Part shown: piece after piece, positions 57,892 to 64,000 of the stretch
Layout of the letters: every line of letters starts with the position of its first letter
Position numbering within the stretch: position 1 is the first letter of the stretch
DNA from: an uncultured cyanobacterium
GTDB lineage: Bacteria; Cyanobacteriota; Cyanobacteriia; Thermostichales; Thermostichaceae
Direction of reading: 5' to 3'
Assembly (NCBI GenBank): GCA_937944885.1
Contig: CALFBB010000010.1
Coordinates: 1-64,000, forward strand
Length of the DNA: 64,000 nucleotides
Program-made: the position numbers and the translations under genes
The notes under the pieces: generated by a model
Seen by the model: only the letters and a program-made list of their open reading frames with translations
Told to the model about the DNA's origin: nothing
Databases searched by the model: none

Positions 57892-58704
57892 TCAGTAACG
57901 AATCTCCAGGGTGACTTGGGTGCTCACCCTCTGTTCTCCCCCCTCTACGGGTGTAGAGGCTATCTCAGAGCGGGCAAAATCTGTCAAAGGGATCGGTGGT
58001 GGGGCAATACGGCTATCACTGTGAATCTGAATGCGTTCAACTGACTTGGGGGTAAGATTCAAGGCCCCCAATACATCTTGAGCTTGACGTTGAGCATCTT
58101 CCACAGCTTGTACTAGAGCACGGCTGCGCGCCTGGACTAGGGTAGCGTCATCAGCCCGGAAGCTGACCGATTCCACCTGAGTGGCTCCAGCACTAATGGC
58201 TTCATCCAGGATTTGTCCGGCACCAACCACCGGCACTTCGAATTGCACACTGTTTTGCCCCTGCACGCCTACCAGGCGGGATTGACCGTCCTGGTACTCG
58301 TATTGCGGATAAAGGGAGATTGCTGTGGTTTGCAAAGCATCAACCTGTAGCTCCTTGAGGCGGTTGACCAAGCGCTGGGAACGTTCTGCCACCTGTTGTT
58401 GTACGGTTTGGGCTGAGTCTCCGCGCAGCACCACCCCAAGGCGAATTTGGGCAATCGAGGTTTGCACTTGGGCAGATCCCTGCCCGGTTACAGTTAAGAC
58501 CCGGGATCCCTCTCCAGAATTGGCCATCACCCCTCCGTGACTCAGCAAAGTCCAGCTCAAGACAACGGCAACCAACAGCATCAGCATCATTCCCAAGGCT
58601 GTTGCTAGGGAGCCGCGGGGCCGCCATGTCCACAGTTTGACCATCTCTGGGGTTCTCCCGTATGCGAGCAAGGATGGGAGGAAGGGATATGGTTTGCCGG
58701 ACAC
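57892..58704 (-). CDS. SIMPL domain (DUF541) periplasmic protein
   Basis: Up to 270 residues; the likely start is the ATG at 58644 (MVKLWTWRPRGSLATALG), giving 250 with a signal peptide or anchor (MLMLLVAVVLSWTLL). The domain has VTGQGSAQVQTSIAQIRLGVVLRG, TTAISLYPQYEY and ISAGATQVESVSFRADD, the SIMPL pattern, as in E. coli YggE. YggE-type proteins are linked to oxidative or membrane stress; no enzyme activity is known. Confidence 0.9.
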   Translation of the reverse strand: MSGKPYPFLPSLLAYGRTPEMVKLWTWRPRGSLATALGMMLMLLVAVVLSWTLLSHGGVMANSGEGSRVLTVTGQGSAQVQTSIAQIRLGVVLRGDSAQTVQQQVAERSQRLVNRLKELQVDALQTTAISLYPQYEYQDGQSRLVGVQGQNSVQFEVPVVGAGQILDEAISAGATQVESVSFRADDATLVQARSRALVQAVEDAQRQAQDVLGALNLTPKSVERIQIHSDSRIAPPPIPLTDFARSEIASTPVEGGEQRVSTQVTLEIRY

Positions 58705-58928
58705 TGAAGCAATTCTGGAGGCCGTTTCTGCTTCCCAAGATTACTCCAGACGACAAAGCCAACCTCACCGATTTTAGAAGGTTCACTCTGGGGGTGGCTC
58801 CTTCGGCTACAAAAGTTATCGGCTACAAAAGTTAGGTGATTGTTGGCATGCTAGGGATCCCTGGTCAGCTACCTCAGGTCGTATCATCGAAGGTAACGGG
58901 ATCAGCCTCTATTGGGACCTATTCAAGA

Positions 58929-59186
58929 ATGGCCGAATCGAAACTGCGGCAATTGCTGCACGAGCTGGATGCAGAGCTGCAAAAAACGCCTACCCTAGAT
59001 GAGAAACAGCGACAACAGATTGCCTCCATCCGTCAGGAGGTGGAGACAGTATTGACAGAACTGGGATCCCCCGCCCGAAGCAAGGATCGCATTGGGGAAG
59101 CCATTGGTCTGTTTGAAACCTCTCACCCCAAGCTGACTCTGATTCTGGAGCAGGTCATCGATACACTAGCCGGCATGGGTTTGTGA
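58929..59186 (+). CDS. DUF4404 family protein
   Basis: 85 residues from the ATG at 58929 (MAESKLRQLLHELDAELQ), the family start; the track's GTG at 58836 adds 31 unsupported residues. The sequence DRIGEAIGLFETSHPKLTLILEQVIDTLAGMGL is typical of the family, which has no known function. Helical throughout. Confidence 0.8.
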   Translation: MAESKLRQLLHELDAELQKTPTLDEKQRQQIASIRQEVETVLTELGSPARSKDRIGEAIGLFETSHPKLTLILEQVIDTLAGMGL

Positions 59187-59220
59187 GACTGACCGGAAAC
59201 GTTCAGAAGCCATATTCCTT

Positions 59221-59542
59221 ATGAAAAAGAGCCCAAGTCGGGCCGGCCCAGATCGGGTGGAGCAATTGTGGGTTGCTGTAGCTGAGCAGACTGCTGCCCA
59301 TGCTCAGGAAATTTGCGGGGAAGCGATTCGAGAAAGCCGCGCTGAATTTGCAACAAACTGCTGTCCATGCTCAGGGGTTGAGAGAGCTGCAACAAGTTGT
59401 CAGCAAGACCCGCGCTGACCTTGTCCACTTTGCGGAATGGGCCGAGCAAGTCACGCAACTGCTGGTCAAGGTCTCGGCCTTGCAAGAAAGACAAGACCTA
59501 GCTCTAGAGCAGATGCGTCGCTCGCTATCGGGCAGAAGCTGA
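59221..59542 (+). pseudogene. Small helical ORF broken by a frameshift
   Basis: Frame 1 starts with MKKSPSRAGPDRVEQLWVAV and continues to AQEICGEAIRES; at about 59335 the reading moves to frame 2, which continues AALNLQQTAVHAQGL to ALEQMRRSLSGRS. Both parts have the same helical style and share QTA(A/V)HAQ, so I think it is one gene of about 105 residues with one frameshift. No family was recognised. Confidence 0.5.
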
Positions 59543-59553
59543 CCAAAGATTTT

Positions 59554-59847
59554 ATGTCTTGCTTGAGTTCTGCCCCTGACATGTCTATCTGCTTGATTCT
59601 GGAATCCGCCCCACAGCAAGCCTACTTCAGCTGTGAGCAAAAATCCCAAATCAACTACCTGCTCTGGCGACAGCTCTACAGTGAATTCGAACCAGAGGCT
59701 ATCGACCAACCGGCTTTCGCCCTGCTCGGAGGACAGGTCTAGGCCGAACTGCCCATGGTTACCCAGACAGCAGGAGGGTTTCTAGGTCATTTCTTGGAGA
59801 CGAGAGCAGAGAAATACGCCAAATCGCTTAGGTCAACATCCGCGTAA
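59554..59847 (+). pseudogene. Short ORF interrupted by TAG
   Basis: From the ATG at 59554 the frame reads MSCLSSAPDMSICLILESAPQ to FALLGGQV, then TAG (59740), and continues in the same frame AELPMVTQTAGGFLGHFLET to TAA at about 59847. A CAG to TAG change would join the two parts to about 97 residues. The second half, if ever used, would be lost. Family unknown. Confidence 0.4.
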
Positions 59848-59873
59848 TCAACGAGTTTAAAGAATACCCAAAA

Positions 59874-60117
59874 TTGCATACTGAAAGTACAGGTAAAGCA
59901 AATCCATACAATGGAAAAAATATACAGGCGATTATTGACAAAGCCTTTCAAACACGGGTGCTAACCTATCGGCAGCAGCGGCATTTGGATGCCTTGCTGA
60001 TACGCCAGCAATATACCCTGCGGAGCTACGGAGTTTACAGCAACTGCGCCAAGCCCTAGCGGAGGGCAAGGTGGTTTTTGGCTCGGATAGTTTGGTTCTG
60101 ATCAGGGAGTCTGCCTA
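59874..60117 (+). pseudogene. Small ORF with one-base frameshift
   Basis: The first part (TTG at 59874) reads HTESTGKANPYNGKNIQAIIDKAFQTRVLTYRQQ to LLIRQQYT. After a one-base slip at about 60019 the other frame continues as AELRSLQQLRQALAEGKVVFGSDSLVLIRESA and stops at 60117. The two parts join to a coherent helical protein of about 81 residues. No function is known. Confidence 0.6.
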
Positions 60118-60199
60118 GTTGGTTAAAAACGCGAAGTCTCGGAAACGAGATGGAGAAGCCCGCCTCGTTGGTGCAGCCTGGCCACAGGGCATAATGTGA

Positions 60200-61015
60200 A
60201 TGCATTATGTGAATACATTTTTGGCTCAACCCATGAAACCCTTTGCTCTGCCGGATCCCTGGGGCATCTATTCTGTCTGGCGTCGGCATGCAGAAGTGTA
60301 TCGCAAAACGTGGCTGGTCAACTGTTTACTCCCAGTTACCGAGCCTCTGGTCTATTTGCTGGCGTTTGGTTTTGGTTTGACTCCTTTGGTAGGAGGACTG
60401 GCTTACCTGGGGCAGCCCACCTCCTATCTGCAATTTATTGCCCCGGGTATGATCGCGGTGGCTATCCTTTTCCAGGCTTTTTTTGAAGGGGCCTACGGCA
60501 GCTTCATTCGCCTCAACTATCAACGCACCTGGCATGCTCTCCTTACTGCTCCCCTCAGCTATACCCAAGTGTTTTTGGGAGATTGGTTCTGGGCGGCTAC
60601 CCGTGGTTTGATTTCTGGTCTTGTCACAGGGTTGGTGACGGTAGTAACCGGTCTTTACCCCCTACAAGGGTTACTGGGATCCCTGCCGATTTTGGTCTTG
60701 GGTAGCTTGGTATTCGCTGCAATGGGGTTGCTGACAGCCGGACTGGTGGTCACGGTGGATCAGGTGAACGTACCGATCTTTACCCTGGTGGTGCCGATGT
60801 TTGTGTTGTGCGGCACCTATTTCCCGCGCAATAACCTGCCGGTTGCCCTGAACTGGGTGGCTAGCTTTCTGCCACTCTCCAGTTTGGTGGATCTGGTGCG
60901 TTGGCCACTGGGGTTACCGAATCTGTGGCTACTGGAATTGACTTGGTTGATCCTGTTGGTGATTGGGGTGGGAGCTTTGGCCCATTGGCAGCTGGCGCGA
61001 CGGTTGTTTAGCTGA
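60200..61015 (+). CDS. ABC-2 type transporter permease (NodJ-like)
   Basis: 271 residues; a second start at 60233 (MKPFALPDPWG) is possible. Six hydrophobic segments and the ABC-2 pattern (GLLTAGLVVTVDQVNVPIFTLVVPMFVLCGTYFP) are clear. Members export drugs, polysaccharides or lipids in partnership with an ATPase. No ABC ATPase gene is next to it on either side in this window, so the partner must be elsewhere. It follows the cluster of broken small ORFs. Confidence 0.9.
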   Translation: MHYVNTFLAQPMKPFALPDPWGIYSVWRRHAEVYRKTWLVNCLLPVTEPLVYLLAFGFGLTPLVGGLAYLGQPTSYLQFIAPGMIAVAILFQAFFEGAYGSFIRLNYQRTWHALLTAPLSYTQVFLGDWFWAATRGLISGLVTGLVTVVTGLYPLQGLLGSLPILVLGSLVFAAMGLLTAGLVVTVDQVNVPIFTLVVPMFVLCGTYFPRNNLPVALNWVASFLPLSSLVDLVRWPLGLPNLWLLELTWLILLVIGVGALAHWQLARRLFS

Positions 61016-61707
61016 GTGCACCCACATCCCTTCGCCCTTGGGCAGAACTCTGCAAGGGCCAGTATCGGTTCACACAACTACCGCTTCCTCTCCCCTCTCA
61101 ACAGGAAGGGATCCTTTGCCTAGATCTGACTCCTTTTATTGGTTCCACCTCTAGTTAAACTTCTCCGTTCCGTAGGATGCGGAGCATCAATCGATATCCG
61201 CTCCGCTCTCGGCAAGGGATCCAGGGTCGTCAACCAAGGAGGTCCTCCGATAGGCTGCAATTCCGCCTCGGCTAGACCCTACCTAGAGGGTGAAACCCTT
61301 GTCCAGCAAGCAAAAGTGTTACGCACCGCTAAGGGAAGAATCAGGGTTTGAGCCCGGTCGGGCACCCTGTTGCTAAAATCATCAGAATAGAGCCTTATAG
61401 TGCCTTGTAGTCATCTTTTGGGCTGAAATGGAGGGGGATCCCCTTGGGGCAAGGGTTCTGACCAGAACCATCACTCGGAAATGGGTCATACATTCACCCA
61501 GAAAAAACGTGTTGGCTCTGGATCGGCTGAGAAGAGCTGCGGCCACAACAATTTCTTGTCAAGGTTTCTTATCTTTTTATCTTCTTATCAAGGTACTGCC
61601 GGTTGGGTACAGGAATTTGTTGGGTACAGGAATTTGCTGAATGTTCACCACAAGCCATCCAACACGTTGGGATGATGTACTTTGCACCGTAGGGTTATCC
61701 TGTAGAA
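61016..61707. other. Long region without a supported gene
   Basis: About 690 bases. Plus-strand frames at 61139-61351 (70 codons) and 61428-61640 (70 codons) are open but not recognised. A short direct repeat GGGTACAGGAATTTG occurs twice near 61600-61635. A promoter of the C26 gene should be near 61650. Confidence 0.4.
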
Positions 61708-62511
61708 ATGAATAGGATGTTTCTGCACGAGTCTCAACCCGGCTCAGCCTTTCCCTGTCAGCCTTTGATCGGCGTTACCACTCGTAATCGTGATGGCGAG
61801 GGCAACTTTATTGCGCCAGGTCGTTATATTGATGCCATTCGAGCAGCAGGCGGCATTCCGATTTTATTTCCGCCAGGAGAGAGTGAACCGCAGGTTTTGC
61901 TGTCTTTGGTAGATGGGTTGCTGCTGACAGGGGGTGGGGATCTCTGTCCCAGTACTTATGGTGAGGATCCCAAGCATCCTCAGGTGCGCTATGTCAACCT
62001 AGAACGGGATCGGTTTGAGGTGGCTCTTGCAGAAGCAGTGATGAAGCAAGGGATCCCTGTGTTGGGTATTTGTCGAGGGATGCAATTGTTGAATGTGGTC
62101 AGTGGTGGCAAGCTAATCCCGCATGTGCCGGATGTGTACGATGAGCTGGATCACTTTAACCCGGAAGATCGCCGACCGATTCACCACAAAGTCAGTATCT
62201 TTCCCTCCACCCGACTCCATCAAATTATGGGTGCTGAGGAAATCTCGGTGGTCTCTTGGCATCATCAGGCCATTTGTCATGTACCGGCGGGGTGGCGTTT
62301 GTCCGCTTGCTCTGCCGATGAGCTGATTGAAGCTATTGAGCACGAGACTCACCCTTGGGCAGTGGCTGTACAGTGGCACCCGGAGTTTACCTTTGAGGAG
62401 GCGGGGCATTTTCAGCTGTTTCAAGAGTTTGTGCGGGCAGCCCGTCAGTTTTCTCCCCGCTTGGCAGGTCGGGGGGTGGCGAATCCTGAGCAAACACCTC
62501 AGGTGGCCTAG
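61708..62511 (+). CDS. Gamma-glutamyl-gamma-aminobutyrate hydrolase family protein (peptidase C26)
   Basis: 267 residues. It is a class I glutamine-amidotransferase-like hydrolase: DGLLLTGGGDLCPSTYGED, the nucleophile Cys in VLGICRGMQLLNVVSGG, and the His-Glu pair in AVQWHPEFTFEE. VVSWHHQAICHVPAGWRLSA is typical of PuuD relatives. It probably hydrolyses gamma-glutamyl bonds; a polyamine link cannot be shown, as no other puu genes are near. The cobN-like gene follows 73 bases later. Confidence 0.93.
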   Translation: MNRMFLHESQPGSAFPCQPLIGVTTRNRDGEGNFIAPGRYIDAIRAAGGIPILFPPGESEPQVLLSLVDGLLLTGGGDLCPSTYGEDPKHPQVRYVNLERDRFEVALAEAVMKQGIPVLGICRGMQLLNVVSGGKLIPHVPDVYDELDHFNPEDRRPIHHKVSIFPSTRLHQIMGAEEISVVSWHHQAICHVPAGWRLSACSADELIEAIEHETHPWAVAVQWHPEFTFEEAGHFQLFQEFVRAARQFSPRLAGRGVANPEQTPQVA

Positions 62512-62584
62512 TGGAGGCTTGTTCATCTCTTTTGTTTGTCTTGTCAATCCTTTAGGATGAGCAGACTCAAAAAGCGAATCTCCT

Positions 62585-64000
62585 ATGCACCGAGTTGCAG
62601 CGATACCCGGGGGATGGGATCCCTCTATGGAGGGGGTGATCTTTGTTGAGCAGGATCCGGCGCCGATGGTTGTGCTTTCGGCAGCCGATACTGATCTGAC
62701 GGCCTTGAGCAAAGCTCTTAACCTGTTGCCCTCAGGCTTTCCGGCAGTGCGGGCGGCCAACCTGTTGCAGCTACAACAGCCCTTGAGCATTGATGACTAC
62801 GCAGAGAGGGTGTTGCGGCAGGCGCAGCTGATCCTGATTCGGCTGTTGGGGGGGCGAGCCTACTGGAGTTATGGTCTGGAGGTGGCCCGCCAGGTTGTCG
62901 AGGAAACAGGATCCCAGCTGATTGTTATCCCGGGAGATGATCGTCCGGATTGGGATCTGATCGGCCATTCGACTGTCAGCCTGGGGGTAGCGGATCGGGT
63001 GTGGCGCTACTGGCTGGAGGGGGGAGCTGAGAATGTAGCAGCCAGCCTGATCTTTTTGGCTAAGGAGCTGCTGGGCTATGCCTACCCTGTCCCGCCGCCG
63101 CAGGTGTTACCGCGGCTGGGGATTTATTCTCCGGCTGCGGTGAGCCAGGGGGATCCGCAAGCACCCAAGGTGGGCATTTTGCTCTACCGGGCCCATGTGC
63201 TGGCGGGCAATACGGAGCCGGTGGATCAACTGGCGGCAGCCTTGCAGGAACGAGGAATGCAGCCCCTGTGTCTGTATACCTCCGGTCTGCAGGATCCGGA
63301 TTTACCGCAGGCGATTCGGGATCATTGTGCTGGCCAAATCGAGCTGCTGCTCAACAGCACCAGCTTTTCTCTGGCGCGGTTGGATGGCGATCAACCCAAT
63401 GTTGCCCTCTGGCAGGAGCTGGATGTGCCGGTGGTGCAGGTGATCTTGAGCGGCGGATCCCGGCAGCGCTGGCAAGCTTCTACGCGCGGACTGGGGGCAA
63501 GGGATCTGGCTATGAATGTGGCTTTGCCGGAGGTGGATGGACGGATTATCAGCCGGGCCATTTCCTTCAAAGCCAGCCAAAACAGGGATCCCCGCCTACA
63601 GACGGAGGTGATGACCTATGAGGCGGTGCCGGATCGGGTAGCATTTGTGGCTGATCTGGCAGCCAACTGGGTGAGATTGCGGCGGACCCCTGTGCCTGAG
63701 CGGCGGCTGGCCTTGATCCTGGCCAATTATCCCGGCCGAGATGGGCGGCTGGCCAATGGCGTCGGTCTGGATACCCCCGCCAGTTGTGTACAGATTCTCC
63801 AGGCCCTTCAGACAGCAGGCTACGGGATCCCCTACCGACCGCAAACCGGAGATGAACTGATCGCTTGGCTGACCGAGGGCCAAACCTATGACCCCCTGGG
63901 ATCCCTGCGGCCTGCCAGACAATTCCTGGGGGCTCAAGAGTATCAAGAATGGTTTGGGCAACTGCCCAGCACGATGCAAACCCAGCTCCTCGAGCAATGG
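62585..64000 (+). CDS. cobN: CobN-like cobaltochelatase large subunit, N-terminal 472 codons, runs off the window
   Basis: The frame from ATG at 62585 (MHRVAAIPGGWDPSMEGVIF) is open to the last base, so it is missing from the ORF track. Family-typical segments are LSKALNLLPSGFPAVRAANL, LILIRLLGGRAYWSYGLEVA, PKVGILLYRAHVLAGNTEPVD, AISFKASQNRDP and LALILANYPGRDGRLANGVGLDTPASCVQIL. It is related to both aerobic CobN and magnesium-chelatase ChlH; the arrangement is that of CobN. The enzyme puts cobalt into hydrogenobyrinic a,c-diamide. The gene contains several GGGATCCC or GGATCC sites. Confidence 0.9.
   Translation, partial: MHRVAAIPGGWDPSMEGVIFVEQDPAPMVVLSAADTDLTALSKALNLLPSGFPAVRAANLLQLQQPLSIDDYAERVLRQAQLILIRLLGGRAYWSYGLEVARQVVEETGSQLIVIPGDDRPDWDLIGHSTVSLGVADRVWRYWLEGGAENVAASLIFLAKELLGYAYPVPPPQVLPRLGIYSPAAVSQGDPQAPKVGILLYRAHVLAGNTEPVDQLAAALQERGMQPLCLYTSGLQDPDLPQAIRDHCAGQIELLLNSTSFSLARLDGDQPNVALWQELDVPVVQVILSGGSRQRWQASTRGLGARDLAMNVALPEVDGRIISRAISFKASQNRDPRLQTEVMTYEAVPDRVAFVADLAANWVRLRRTPVPERRLALILANYPGRDGRLANGVGLDTPASCVQILQALQTAGYGIPYRPQTGDELIAWLTEGQTYDPLGSLRPARQFLGAQEYQEWFGQLPSTMQTQLLEQW

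Noticed and set aside
61139-61351. 70-codon ORF downstream of the ABC-2 permease
   Set aside because: No recognisable family or ribosome binding site; kept only as part of the gap description.

Overview
The window is a stretch of cyanobacterial chromosome of moderately high GC. The cyanobacterial signals are a Ycf35 (DUF1257) homologue, an NtcA-type promoter in front of glnA, DnaA boxes of the TTTTCCACA type between dnaA and dnaN, and a hyper-iterated palindrome. That palindrome is not the classical HIP1 (GCGATCGC) but GGGATCCC, which occurs dozens of times, inside and outside genes. From memory this variant is typical of the hot-spring Synechococcus/Thermostichus group (Yellowstone A/B-type strains), so I infer a close relative of those; no database was consulted.

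Layout. 0-0.4 kb: 3' end of an IS200/IS605-type tnpB. 1-10.5 kb: housekeeping and hypothetical genes (msrA, folD, xseB-xseA, an AI-2E/PerM-type membrane protein, ycf35, a pentapeptide-repeat protein, a long pyruvate kinase, two hypothetical genes). 10.6-12.3 kb: glnA with a terminator and a well-formed NtcA-dependent promoter. 12.5-24.6 kb: cobQ, a Uma2-family gene joined to a decayed cysteine desulfurase remnant, a membrane M48 protease, a class V aminotransferase, a lipoprotein with a 36-bp minisatellite, a DUF4342 gene, cobS, a MscS-family gene broken by one in-frame TAG, and an alpha/beta hydrolase. 24.6-37.1 kb: the S10-spc ribosomal superoperon on the minus strand (rplC to infA, with secY, adk and map). 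It ends at infA; rpmJ, rpsM, rpsK, rpoA and rplQ do not follow. 37.4-44.4 kb: a helicase-like protein with degenerate ATPase motifs, a small duplicated-motif protein, cysC, argD, a creatininase-family gene and a Crp/Fnr regulator.

44.8-45.3 kb: a six-repeat CRISPR array without cas genes, ending 22 bp from a tRNA-Pro(GGG) gene that points into it. 45.5-50.6 kb: rpsB-tsf, a PHP-domain protein, a TRZ/ATZ amidohydrolase and queG. 50.8-54.4 kb: dnaN - predicted oriC - dnaA. The origin has eleven DnaA-box matches and a 32-bp direct repeat, and the S10 superoperon is transcribed away from it. 54.6-64 kb: aroE, hypothetical genes, a response regulator with a degenerate GGDEF domain, a SIMPL protein, DUF4404, three decayed short reading frames, an ABC-2 permease without ATPase, a class I amidotransferase-like hydrolase, and the 5' part of a CobN-like gene that runs off the window and is missing from the ORF track.

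The cobalamin genes cobQ, cobS and cobN are scattered rather than clustered. Several genes are visibly decaying (nifS-like, mscS, the 59-60 kb cluster, tnpB). I found no clear multi-gene undescribed system. The best leads are the CRISPR array, whose repeat contains the genome's own iterated palindrome and shows a compensatory stem change in its last repeat, the helicase-like protein, and the duplicated-motif small protein.
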